The notes below the pieces were generated by a model. That model was not told the origin of the DNA and ran no database searches. It saw only the letters and a list, made by a program, of their open reading frames with translations. This document shows, in pieces, positions 32,045 to 45,085 of a stretch of 64,000 bases of DNA (position 1 is the first letter of the stretch; every line of letters starts with the position of its first letter). The stretch comes from Petrosia ficiformis (Eukaryota > Porifera > Demospongiae > Haplosclerida > Petrosiidae), in assembly GCA_947044365.1 (NCBI GenBank), contig OX345636.1, positions 16,045,115 to 16,109,114 on the forward strand, written 5' to 3'. Both the position numbers and the translations under genes were made by a program.

Positions 32045-34440
32045 CTTTTGGAAGCGATCTTGACAAGAAAGTATTTATGGCTTCACTGTACTTCATGTTA
32101 TACTTTTTCATGATGAGGGCAGTGAGGATCTAGTGAACACATTACATGTTGAATCTTCAACATAACGTAACAATGTTATATCTTTTCTTACCTTTGGCCA
32201 TATTACATATACATTAATATTGTGCTGAAAAGACATAACAGGTTTCTTCAAAATATCACTTTCAAGACCCATTACAAAATACTGTACTTCAAATTCCTGA
32301 ATAAATATAATTACATAATATTTATTCTACTACCACATGATATACAGAGACATACCATATCCATAAGTTCAATAGGCCAAGGTGCACATTTATGTACTCC
32401 GAGCTTCTTCAATGTTTGCACATGTTTAGGGAAGTCACTTTGACATTCACCCAAATAAAGTTTTCGTAGTGTTGGCTAAAATAAAAGTATAAATTGTGCA
32501 TACACTTATATATGAATACTGTACATAAATACCTCTAATTCTTTTTACAGTTTGACATATAAATGAACGTGTAAATATGCATTTGCTGTAATTGAATGGC
32601 ATAGGAAAGTTTTAAGGTGTAAATATAATTCGTGTGCATACTCATCAGATTGTTGTCTTTCCAATGTTGGGTAGCAGCTAATGTAACACTCACTTCCCCA
32701 CTTAATATGAAAAAGATCCTCTTGTGATCCCGATTTGTTCTTGAAATCAGGCACAAGACAACCTTCTCTAATTGGGTCAAAGTCTACAAAAGAATGCACG
32801 TTATTAAATACAAATAACAAGAAATATTCATTGCACAAATAAGTATGCAATTATACTTACTATCATTCTGATCATCATGTGTATTCTCCTCTGAGCTGAC
32901 TGTGTGATATTGTATGAACGTACATATTACTTTTTTTCCACAGTAATTGCAATGCAGTAGTTACCTATGTCTTCACCAGCTTCACTACACAAAAGTTGTT
33001 TTATTATGTCACTGTTGACCACAGCTTCAGATGTATGCCTGCTGTTGAAACATCATAGTTTATGCAACATTCATTATCCCATACCAGAGATGTATCTGTT
33101 AATCCAATTAGATATAATATATATTTCAATTTATTTTTGCAAAACTATTTACAATGTCCAGAGTTAGTCCCACTTCTGGTCCCACCATGATGAACCTGAT
33201 GAAGTTCAAAGACGTAAAAACACAATATAAAGTCTATAGTTTTGTCTTACAATAATAGAGGCCAATGTGTACGACATTATACTTGAATCATGAAGACTTG
33301 CAGAAAAGTATCTTGAAATGCAATGCAAATATGTTGTTATCAACATCATGTGTAATACATTCTTACAAACCTTTCCAAGATTACTCCACACTTTGATGGC
33401 ATGGCACCTCCAACACGACAAAAGCACATGAGTAATGTATCAGGTAGTTTGATCAGCTTGCCAGATACAGATAAATGTTTAGTACAAATTCCACAGGCAC
33501 TGCACAAACATTTGGCAAATACTATTACATTTCATTTATTTATTACATTACATTACCTTTTGCAAGTTAACAATCCTTCAGATGTTGTCGAACTAAGAAA
33601 TTGTGAATACAACTCAGACACAGTGCTTGATTTCACTTGTATGGTCATATTCATTTCACAGTGATAATGTGTAACAACTTCTTGCTTAACCTTTTTTTGA
33701 AAAAGAGATTAATGTAATGGATAATAATAAATAATCACTCACAAAGTTACAATGTGAACAAATTCCTGTTCTTTCAATTAAAATGGAAGTTAGCTGATCA
33801 TCATTGTCCTTTATAAAATTGAATTCAATAACAAGATAAAAGTCTGCATGAATATAAGACCTCCAAGTTGTTGCACAATATTAGCAATCCTTCTGCAGCA
33901 TCATTTTGCAAAGCCATGTTCATAGAAGTGATCCCTTGCTGTGGAATGCAAAGCACATTAAGGAAAGAAACAAAAATACAATTTACCAGAAGAGTTGATG
34001 CATCACCAATCTTTCCTTTTTGTAAGCGGCAATGTAATTCAAGGTAATCCTGTTGCATGTTATTCAATGGAATTCCTGTTGAGCGTGACATGCATGTTGA
34101 ATATAAAATGAGGTCAGTAGTGTAAGTTTACCTTGTAGAAAAAGTGGCAGGCTAGTGCATTCCAGGGCTTGAATGACTGAGTTACCCCAACAATACTTCA
34201 AACATTTATTAAAAAGGCCCCTATTTGGCTGCTTTCTCAAGATTATAGGCAACGATGTAATATCCTAGACAAAGCATTATGTGACATAGGATTGAGTATA
34301 ATATTATATTTAATATTTACCTCAGTTTTCTGACTAGTTGCTCTTAAGCAAAATTGATAAGTGAACAGCAAAAATGTTTGTAAGTGCCACATACCTGCTG
34401 CTTTTAATGATTACACAATCCAAAATTGGGTCCATTTTGT
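32045..34440 (-). CDS. USP-like ubiquitin-specific protease exons (possibly transposon-borne)
   Basis: Several short minus-strand exons assemble into a recognisable USP (peptidase C19) core. The Cys box YCWGNSVIQALE is at about 34166-34201, with Cys and the Asn-Ser-Val-x-Gln pattern in the usual places. A Cys-x2-Cys zinc-ribbon piece (GICSHCNF) is near 33740, and IKLPDTLL lies near 33450. The spliced His box YTLASII / VHHGGTRSGTNSGHC joins across an intron around 33205-33250, with GHC where USPs have Gly-His-Tyr. Later exons (VDFDPIREGCLVPDF near 32780; PTLRKLYLGECQSDFPKHV near 32470; final ILTALIMKKYNMKYSEAINT with stop near 32046) are unassigned, and whether they belong to the same protein is uncertain. 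No start codon is identified, so it may be the 3' part of the transposase-like gene immediately upstream on the same strand. Exon limits are approximate. Confidence 0.55.
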
Positions 34441-34559
34441 CTACTTCATCTTGCTCTGGGGTGCTATTATAGTGAATGCATATAGGGAATTACTGCATGC
34501 ATGCATGTTCGAATTCATTTGTAGTATAACCATACTTTAAAATTTTGAAGTTTTTTAAT

Positions 34560-37500
34560 GGTGGTTGCTGATAAACTCCACGATTACTAAAAGGTAACTT
34601 CCTCTTCTTAGGTCTCCTTGCCCACTCTTCCTTCAATGGTTTGTTCGGTTTATTCAAGGTTCTCTGCAAAAGAGTTGATTATTATATACCATAACTAAAG
34701 TAAGGAAACACTGACTGTCAATTGTTTCTTCTGTTTAGAGGACAAATTGTCGATAAAAGCCATTTGTCTACCCTTAAGTATTGGGTAATGATCTTTAATA
34801 AAAATATCTGGTCTCAGGCGATGTTTGGGATGGTCATTATTCTTTAATATGCCATTCCAGGCCTCAATTGCTCCTGAAGTTCTCTCTACAGCAACTTGCT
34901 AAACAAATTAAAGTGACTTTATTAACATGGTAGTTCAATTTTGCAAACTCACTGCAGACACATCAGCAAACTCAGTAGACTGGGCACCTTGCCAATCCTT
35001 GTAACGAGATGGATCACCTATTTAATTGAAGACAAAGTGAGTTGTCAATTAAATGAATGTAAGAATTAGGATGCATGACCAAAATGGTCTTAGAGATAGC
35101 CACTTTCGTTCCATAGTGTTTAGCCACCCCAACTGAAAGAGATTATTAGATTTAGCATCGCTATTACCTGATATATATGTACATCGCTTATCCTTCCCAT
35201 TATATAAGGAAGGAAGGCCTACTAGCTTCCATGTAAACTTCTCTTTCTTCAGAAGTATCTTCTGAAAAATCGTCATTGAGGAGATTATGATCGGTTAACA
35301 ATGGACTTTCATCACTCTCATTCTCTTCATTTGGCAGCTCTCCCATTATTTGCATTAACTGTTCGTAACTACTGTACACAGGTTCATCAACTGTAGGTGA
35401 CTGGAAAACAGTAACACATGCAGAGTCTCAGTTTTGAAATAAATCGTTCTAAACTCCATGAATTAAGAAGGATGGAAAATGCATACATGGCAAATCGATA
35501 ACCTTCACCTTTGCTGCAATAAATGAAATAGCAATGTGCAAATGTTCTAAAATAAATGAATACTATACATTTACAAGAGCTTTTTGAAATCATTCCTAGC
35601 ACTTTTCATCACATGACTTACACATGCATGGATGAACATTAAGTTATGATCACCTGTCTCTGCACACCCAGTCACTATTCTAAAACACCGATGTACATAA
35701 TCAGAAAGAGACTCATAATTATAAACTTTTAGAAAGCTCAACAGTAAAACTAAGCTCCTGTCAATGACCACGTGCTTTGGGATTATGAGGTTTTTTCGAC
35801 CATAAATGTTTCTTTCATGATTTCAGAAATTTTCCAAGAAGAAAGAAACAGCAAGAACAGAGTGTTCGTTTGATAAAAATTCTGCAAAGGCGACCAGAGG
35901 ATACTTGCCTGAAGGATGTCTCAAAACTAGGCATAATACAAAGCTTTATCTTTGATGCAATTCTGACCTTTCATGGATACAATTGTTCCAGTAGCATCAC
36001 AAAATAATGTACTGTCTTTGGCAAGGTAATGATACAAGTGAATTCTAATTGGAGTGTAGCACATCACATGGAAAGGAAATGCACATATTCTTTGAATGTA
36101 TTCAGCACATGCTACATGGCCAGCTGAGTGAATACCATCAAATTCACACTTCAGTATGTGAAGAGAGGTAATCAAATCAACATCTCTGTATTCCTCTTTT
36201 TTACCCTCAGAGGAAATTTTTTGTAAGTCAGACGGACTACTTCCAACTTTATCCCGATTTCCTGAATTAAGATCTATCTCACAGAGTTTGGAGAATCTTT
36301 TCATATAAATGGAAGATGGTGAATTAAACTTCAACGAATGGTTAAGGAGAGAACGTTCTGACTTTTTAATTGGTCAAGAATGTTTCTCACCTTTTAAATG
36401 AAAAGGATTACCATTATAATAAATTTCTACATCAAGCGATTGGTGATTTTTTGGCTCAAATTTTGCATCCAAAACACAAAAACGGAAGGATACTTGGCAA
36501 TTTGCAAAAGCACAGTGACCATAGCATCTAAAAAGATATTTAGACTGTTTTCGAAATGATTTCTTCACCCACTTTCTGTCAAACATCAACGTACAAAATG
36601 GGTTTGTTGCTGACAATAGTTTTATGACGGGAATATACATTTCATCACTGAGAGTATGTTGGGGACCTCCCATGGATTCCCACTCATCCCAAGAGAGCTT
36701 CATCCTAACTTCCTTTTGAAGTGATGCACAAAAATAACTGTTTTCCTCCCAATCAGGAGAAGAAACATGGTGCTGTGTAGGAATAATGTCAATAATTCCA
36801 AAATGATAATAGATTACTACAATAATATACTTGCAACTTTTTTTCTGACCATTCTAACGGAGTTGAAAGCTAAAGTGGAAGTCCAGCATCAAGTTTTCCT
36901 ACATTGATGTGCATTAAGATAAATAAATTAAAACTATATATATACAATCATATCTATAGCCTCCTATTCAATACCTCTCCATATGCAAGATTCATAGCTG
37001 TTTTGTAGCGATTCTCTGAAAAGAGAAATGCTAATCAATCAAACAATTGTGGTTTCTAACACATTTATGTATATACCTTCTTCATAAAGAACTTCTGTCT
37101 TCCCATTAATTTCACATAAAGAGCATTTATAAATTCCAATACTCTTTGCTTTTTCTTCAGATATATCCAGACCAATGCAATCTAAATGATAGAACTGTAA
37201 GCAGAAGTTGCACATCAGCATAAACCTGCATGTAGTACAGATAAATAAATAATGTGCATTGGTATGCTTAGGACATACCGCTCATCATAAGGTTTTTTAC
37301 ATAAACAATACAATTCGGCATTTTCTTCATCGTATTTTCCTTCCGTCAACTGGTGTGGTATACTCACAGGGATTGTTATGGTTGGCACTGAACTTAATGT
37401 TGTGATATTAGGTACTGGTGTCATACTCACATCAGCAACATTTTTTGTACTCAAATTAGAAATACTTTCACTGCGAAGTAATCCTGTAATTTGAAAGTTA

Positions 37501-37968
37501 AAAATGGTGATTAAATTACCTTGCATATATAATTATTATACCAGTCACTGAGACATCTAAATTTAAATCTTTTTGCTTCTGCTTTGAAAACTGCTATATT
37601 AAAATTTACATTTCCCAGTTAAATAATGTTTTTACAACTAAATTATCATTCTATACCAGCTCTCTTTCAAGTTGATCAGATTTTATTTGTGTCCTACTAT
37701 TAACTTGTTTCTAAGTAATAGTTATTATCTCTAAAATATTATGCAATTATAATATGTAACAGTTCGTTACCTGATCATCATCTGGTAACAGTTGCATAAC
37801 TTGAGATTGTACAAGCTGTAAATCCTTATGCCAATAGCAGTATACTGCTTTGATAAATGCAGGAGAAGGCTTTGATCTTCCTGAAAGTTCCTGAGACAGT
37901 CTCATCCAATACCCATCAGGTGTTGTGCGTGAACCTTTTTTACATTTTGGAGCAAACCATGTAGACAT
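34560..37968 (-). pseudogene. PHD-finger + MULE-like transposase gene, broken
   Basis: The first exon (37771-37968, 66 codons, ATG at 37968) is followed by exons at 37657-37710, around 37540-37590, 37279-37483, 37077-37225, 36976-37016 and 36831-36869, then a large exon from about 36770 down; all junctions are GT-AG. A PHD finger is split across two exons (ELYCLCKKPYDER, then FMLMCNFCLQFYHLDCIGL and YKCSLCE). Downstream are transposase-like blocks: LFCDATGTIVS, VVIDRSLVLLLSFLKVYN, HACVSHVMKSARN and ERTSGAIEAWNGILK, resembling MULE/FB-NOF-type DDE transposases (moderate certainty). Breaks: an in-frame TGA at 36374-36376 and a one-base frameshift near 35930 (TATTATGCCTAG); a further stop or shift near 35825 is likely. 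It is therefore probably a decayed element. No flanking TIRs were found. Confidence 0.6.
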
Positions 37969-38895
37969 ATATTATAAGCTCCACTAATCTCTTAGTACAG
38001 ATTTTGTACTTTTTCCTTCGACCCTAAATGTCAATAGCATAATGTCATACAATTCAATGTTCTTGATCCATACCATGTCAACCGAGCTTGAATAACAACT
38101 CTACTCCTACTACTAACCAGTACTATGACTATAAGGAAGTTAATCTTGACCATGCACTTTGTAATGGTTTTTATATAGTGAAATGATTATGCAACACAAG
38201 AAATAAGTATTACACAATATGGAAGATTCTAGATTGAGCATTACACAACATAACACAAAATGTATTAGACAACCTAAGAAAGTTCTAGACTAATACACAA
38301 TAAATATATAATTCTTGTGAAACGTATTGCACAACATAACACTTAACAGAAAATTATTATGCAACTTAACATACTGATAGTAATACACAACATATATTAT
38401 AGCACTTGTTAGACAAGTAATACACAATAACAAAAGAAAGTTCTAGTCTGTATTATATGATGACACTAAAAATTATTATAAAACAACATAAAACATAACA
38501 GAAGGTAGACCTAGACAAATAGAACACAACATTACCGCTCTCAGCGAAATTCTTTCACTTTGTCCGTTTTGGAAACAACCAGTCCCTAAGTTTAACTAGT
38601 TATATATAATATATATTAATAATTATCATATTATCGCTGTCAACATCAACTAGCCAGCCCCACCCGCGCGGTAGTTAAATCAGCCCAACCCTTGTCATTC
38701 CCCAACAAGTTAATGAATTTCGCTAGGCGGGGTTTACAGTGAGGTGTGGAATGCGAGGCTACTGAATGTGAGGCTAACTTCAATTGAGTGTTCATACCCA
38801 TCTGTATTGCAATTTGTACCAAACACCATTAAGGTGACAGGTGAGACTCTTAATAAGATACAAGAATATCAATGTTATTTTCTTACAAAATAAAA
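37969..38895. other. Intergenic, no gene seen
   Basis: Contains loose repeats of the type ACACAACATAACA between about 38190 and 38530. A bidirectional promoter between the minus-strand gene and gene 5 is conceivable but not shown. Confidence 0.35.
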
Positions 38896-39512
38896 GTTTA
38901 AGGTGGTACTAGGGAGTGGGCGGATGCGACTCCAATCAGTTTCAAAATAGAATATTATATAATATGACTCTAACCTGGTGTAGTAGCAACCTTCATATCT
39001 TCTAATCACCTTTATAGGGTCCTGGAATTGATAAAACATATATAAAATGTCCATTTTTGCAATCTCAATAAGTACAAAACCGAGAAAGCCACACCCACCA
39101 ATCATGGCGTGCACCAAGTACAATGCGAAACAAATAGAGCCGTTTTCTGGAAATTCATTTTACTTTTATAGTTACAAGAGGCTGAAGAAAGCTGAATTCT
39201 GTAGCTTTTCACTGAAACCATAAAATCTACCTTTCTAGGCACTATCAAACTCCGATCTTTCTCAGAGAGCAACTACAGTTACCCGCCATTGTTTCCCACC
39301 CACCGCCCCCTCCACCACCCGTGGGGTGTGTTTAGGTTTGTTTCTGAAAATAAACTATCAGTCAAAACATTTAGGCCCAATAATTATACCCCCGGGTGGG
39401 TGTGGCTTCCAAAAAATACAGAATGGAACCAGATTGTATGCAGCAAGAAGCTTGCAAGACTAGAAACTGATTGGAGTAGCATCCGCCCACGGAAAAGACT
39501 ACAACCTTAAAC
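38896..39512. mobile_element. 617-bp TIR element upstream of gene 5
   Basis: GTTTAAGGTGGTACTAGGGA...TGGGCGGATGC...ACTCCAATCAGTTTC at the left is inverted at the right (GAAACTGATTGGAGT ... GCATCCGCCCA ... CCTTAAAC), about 48 bp per arm. No coding capacity beyond short ORFs. It ends only about 80 bp before the shared gene 4/5 leader. Confidence 0.7.
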
Positions 39513-39590
39513 AAACTGTTACTAAAATCTGTTAAGTAATAAAAGCTGAGTAACAAGCCTGAAAACTATAGATGTTCTAATGGCGAAGTT

Positions 39591-39695
39591 ATGTATATAA
39601 TAATATTCATGAGTATAACACAAGTCATGAATTCATCTATCTCCATAGTAACAAACTGTAAGCATCAAACAACCTATCCACCTGAAACAGGGAAG
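39591..39695 (+). promoter_or_regulatory. Conserved leader of gene 5 (5' UTR or N-terminal extension)
   Basis: About 75 bases from ATGTATATAATAATATTCAT are essentially identical to the block at 47051-47125 upstream of gene 4, although the following Death-domain codons have diverged clearly. The frame is open and in phase with the downstream start in both copies; their lengths differ by a multiple of three. It could be an alternative N-terminus or a conserved regulatory leader. Confidence 0.55.
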
Positions 39696-42600
39696 ATGTT
39701 TGAGGTAGAGTATCCACTAGATAGTCTGCTAACACGATTTAGCCAGTCACGAATTAGTCTTGAGAAACCATGTGATGACAACCTCTTCCTTGCTCTGATG
39801 TTTAAAATCCCAAGATTCGACAATGCTGCACCATTTTTTCGTTTAACTCAGCCTGAAATAGAAGCTATTCACCGTGATTACGACAGTGAGAAATCAAGAA
39901 GATTGCACATGTTGTGGAAATGGAGAAGAAAGAATGGCAGTGATGCTACATATCTAGCACTAGTTACCGTATTTCTGCAAATGGATGACAAGTACCTGGC
40001 AGAATTTGTAATGCAGCACACAAAGCGCACTGTTATAATAGAGCCAATTGATTCTCAACTAAATCCAGAGAGGAGTGCTAAGTATCGGAACTGGGACAGA
40101 ATGAGTAAGGCAGAACGGGAACAAGTTAAAAATGATCTAACTAGTCAAAACTGTGAAGTTCGACACAAGTATGCTTCTCTTACACTTCGTATTTTGCAAT
40201 CTTTCGAGAAACGCAATGTTACAGTTCCGAAATTGAAAATTTTTTTGCAGTGTTTTGGTATTCCAAGACATACATCTGGTGAACCATTGGTACCCAATAC
40301 ACTACTCCCGCACTTTGAAAGTGATAGCAGTCTCGAAGATATGTTCTTAACATTGTCCCGCTATTATTCATCATGGTTCAACATACAATTACTCAAGGCA
40401 ATTGTTAATGGAGAGTTGGGATGCGTAGACGATCAACGAGAGGTAACGAAATATGAGCAGGAGCTCCTTAGTTATCTGCAAAGATCAATATTTGAAATAC
40501 CATCAAAATCATTTGCTCAAGGACAGGAAGATGACAGTGCAAGACATTTGTATGTTCGTTTACCCGATGGTAACCCCACAGGACATGACGTGTATCATCT
40601 TCAAAGTACCATATCCAAGCATTTGGGAATTAGTGAAGGGATTCTTCAATTCATTGGTTTTGAAGAAGGCAGCATAATGTTGATATTTAGAATACCAGAA
40701 GCATTACTTGAGCTACAAACCTCGGTAAAGAGACATATTACATTTGACCCTGTCAAGAATGTCTACAACTTCAATAATGATGATCTCAAGCAAATACTGT
40801 AAGTGAATGCTAATACAAAATTTTAAGAATTACCAGCACATCTTACATGTGACATATGTGTAATATATGCCTTTTATTTGTGAACCTCCAGATAATAGTC
40901 CAAGGTGAAGCCAAAGACTGCTATTGAGAGGTGAAGGTCTGATATTACTTATCTGGACCAATAAGACATGCTATATTTAGAGCCTATATGTATACTGAAT
41001 ACTTCTACAGCTTCAAAAATTGCCTGATTGCTATAGCTAACACTGTTAGCTATAGAATATATTATAATACCGTATACCAGTGTTAGCACCAGAAAAATAA
41101 TATTGGTCACCACTTGTTGTTTATGATCTTACATGTGTGTCATTTATTTTGAAATACATGTATTTGAAACGAGAGTATATTTCTGAATGAAAATCATGTA
41201 TTATATATGCCAACAACTGAGTAACAGGACTGATACATAAAAAATATTGGAGCGATCACCATGCTTACACACAAAACATTCGACCATCTACGCAAGATAA
41301 CCATGAAAACTCACACAATCATTCCAAGTTAAACGATCTTTTAGGCTTCTTGGATTGTGGGATTGACTAAGCTTCTTCTACATTTCTGGAGTTAGTTAGA
41401 ACTTGAGCCAGAAGGAAGAAGGTATGATCGCAACTCAAATCGTAAGTCAGCCATTCCAATTCCTGAACGCGTGTGCACACCCAGTTATTTATTATTCATT
41501 ATTAATTTTATTATTAATTACAAAATGGAGGATAGAAGAAAACCGGTCGTCATTTGACAGAGAGACGACCACTGGTGCTAACACTGCCGTACACGCTAAA
41601 ATGTTTGCAATAAAATTACGCAATTTTCGAATTGAATTTTTTTGCCGCAATGTTTGTATGCAAAATTCCAGCATGTGGGTGTGGTAAATGAGCATAGTTT
41701 CAATTTTAAGAAAATATGCAACATTAAATTTTAATTATAAAGTTGCGACATTATTAACCAAATGCAAATTATAAATAAAATCATTGAGAAACTGACATGC
41801 ATACACCACGAAGATATTTATTTAGTTTAAAGTAGAAGTATAAAGACACTAAGTATAGGCGTTGCCACTGACTACTGTGCTTAGTTGTCACTTACAAACA
41901 CTCGCTTTGCTGCTTTCCCGTAGTTGACAAAGCATGTTTTGGTATTTATTGCTTTCTCAGAGGGTCTTCTGTCTACCAAACTGAGTTAAAAGAACATGCT
42001 ATTAAAATACCGAAGTTATACAGGCAAGTATAGAGGTGGGTGTTGCCTGTGGGACTCCAGTATTTGCCTTACTCTCCTCCAGTAAGTGAAGCATAAATTT
42101 GACATCAATGGCTTTCCTGGCAACTCCTCTTTCCAGCAGAGTAAGTTAGATTGTTCAGTCTTATTAAATATTAGTTTCTGCACACTAATGATATATATTT
42201 ATGTGTGATTGAGTGTGACTTCAATAATATCGCAGATTTCGTAACTTTTTTGTCCACAAAATGCTGTTCGAGTAGATTTCGTGAAAATTTTTCTAACGCA
42301 TAAATTTTAGCATATACAGTATCTATAGATACAGGTAACTTTCATTAGCATAAAAAGTGCATGAAAGGTGCCATAGCTCATAACTGCCTGATTACTACTA
42401 CAGCTGGGCGATAGTATCAATATTTTCACCATCACAATATTAAACTGCTATCACAATTGGCACTATCCAGATAGTACATGCACCATGTATAGTTATGTAA
42501 ACCACTCTGTATACACCATGCAGTGCAACTGTTTTTGTATATAGTTAGGCTTTGTGGTTTAGTTATGTCAACAAATAGGAGGGAATTTCTAGCTTTACAG

Positions 42601-45051
42601 GAACCATTGTGCTTGTCTTTCTTGCTGAAAATCTTCTTGTTATAATCTCTGGAACTAATACATTTAGAGTATGTGTAGTAAAGTAGTAATGATTCAAGTT
42701 TAAGCATAATTATTATTCACTATTAGGAGTGCAATGGCCCACCTTTAATTACTACACACACTCTTATTTTGCCTCACAGTCCCTCTTAATTCCATTCCTT
42801 CACGCAATGTTACTTCTGAATTTATAACTCAATTTCCTATGCTCAGTGTGATGCAATCTATTATGAATATCATTGTAGAAATCAGAAACCTTCCAGAGTG
42901 ATCTCTGTCACTTAGCACTGCTCTTGATGAGTTAGATGCAACACTTGGTTATCCACAATAGTTCAAGACTTCTCTTGATTCAACATATGCTCAGTTCTGA
43001 AGGGAGATGGATGATGCTGACCCACCTACTGCCTTTCGTGGCTTGGGTATCACAGGTAGTAAGAAGGGAATTGATCTAGCAAATAGTGACATAAACACCC
43101 TCACTTCAGGAGCTGTCTCCTACCTTGAGAAGAGATATAGTATTAGTGGAGTTATGAAAGATTTGGATATATTTGATCCCACCAATTGGCCAACCACAGA
43201 CAGTGATCATGAGAAAGTTATTCACTATAGTAAAGAAGAACTCTCCCGCAATTAGATCAACTACTTTTTCCAAGTGAGTTTCGTACAAACGTTGAGGAGC
43301 AGTGGCTACGATTAAAACTATTTGTTTGCAAGAAAGTTCCACTTAGTGAAAGGCAGTTTCACACTCACTGGCCAAGAATTATTGCACAAGATTCTCGGTT
43401 CATGTGCATCATGAAGTTAATTACTGTGGCCACGTTGCTGCCAATGAATACTGCTATATACGAAAGAAGATTTTCGTTAATGAATAGAATTAAGTCGGAG
43501 AGTAGGTCTGATATATTAAATTCAATGGGAATTCCCTTATGTCGATTTCTATTAATGGACCAAATCTTTCGTCATTTGATCCTCAACCAGCAGTAAACGA
43601 CTGGGCTCCGGGTGTACATCATAGACCAGGCTACAGAAAATCTAAACCCTCTGAAGTTGAAGATAGTAGTAGTGGCTGTAGTGATTCTAGTGGATGTAGT
43701 GATGATGAACCAGATTTTGACTTTATGAGCTCTGAAAATGAAGAAAAACACTTTAGTGATAGTGACCAAATGATAACCAACTAACTCAGTGTTTACACAT
43801 ATATAAAATTATATATACTTATAATGATTAAATCTTTGGATTATAACTTGTAAGTCAACACTATCAAAAATACTATGTTAAATAGGATGTAGCATAGCTT
43901 ACCACAACTAGTGTTAAAAATACTTGTGGTCAGCACAAGTGCTAAACACATGGCCTCCCTCTTATTTGACACCCTGATAACAAGTGTCCAGTTATTCAAA
44001 CCATACATTGTATTTCATATCTTATTGTATTAACTAATGGTAAATTAGTATATTGTTATCATTACTGATGTATCTTCAATTACAGAAAAGTTACAAAACA
44101 AATATCCAGTTCTGCTACATTGAAGATATGTGATAGTATGCAAACTGATACTCAAGGTTCCCCAAGAAGCTTTTCCAAAGATGGTGAGCTATATGATACA
44201 GTTTAACTAAAGGTTCAGGTTCACCATGACCTCGAAAAATGGTTTTAGCTTCAGTTTGGAATGACCAATAACTTTTTACCAATGTATTAGAGAAAGATTA
44301 TACAGAAAGGAGTATAATTGCAATTATTAATGATAAGAACTGATCTAAGTTCACTGTTTACACTCAATGTAAATAGCAATGGGTTATATTAGCCTTCATT
44401 TGCTTACATGAATTTCGTAAATCCATACGTGTATATAGTGCATGTGCCATTTGTTGATGTAGTTACTTTGAACTGATATGAAAAACAATTGATTGCACAA
44501 ACCATTTTGGAAGAACATTGAAAAACAAATAAGACTGATTTTCGCTATGCATAGTCAATAATATAATAATTATACAGTACATTATTATAATATAATTATA
44601 TAATTACAATTATATTTAATACAATTGAGGCAAGCCAGGCCAAGCTCCATTTCATGTAGTGACAACTGAATGAACAAACAAATAAATGAACGAATGAACT
44701 TTTATACAGAGCTAATTGTCCTTGGAGGTTCAAATCTTGATCTTTTTTTTTCTTTTCGCTGAATCAAGTAACAAATGAACAAATGAAAAATCTTTTGTAT
44801 AGAACTAATGGCCTTCGAACCCCGCTCAATTATTTCTTTTTTTCTTTTTTTTATAACATCATGTATAAAAGTTATGCTCTGCAGCTGAAGAAGGTTTCTT
44901 TCCATTTTCTTTTGTATCTTTGTAGATATACTCAGGCACACAGTAAAACATCCTCAGCTTGTACAATGCTTTACATTTCACTTGTTATAATTATAATAAT
45001 AATAATTTCTAGCGTTCTGCCCTGCGACTGCATTCATTATTATTATTATTA

Positions 45052-45085
<34 letters not shown>

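Noticed and set aside
32045..32480. Dual-specificity-phosphatase-like fragments in the last minus-strand exons
   Set aside because: KLYLGECQSDFP and LIMKKYNMKYSEAI are faintly reminiscent, but no Cys-x5-Arg active site was found, so the resemblance is too weak to call.
36347..36376. Intron explaining the stop in the transposase exon
   Set aside because: The only possible intron would be about 29 nt and the phases do not match; the frame is identical on both sides of the TGA, so a nonsense change fits better.
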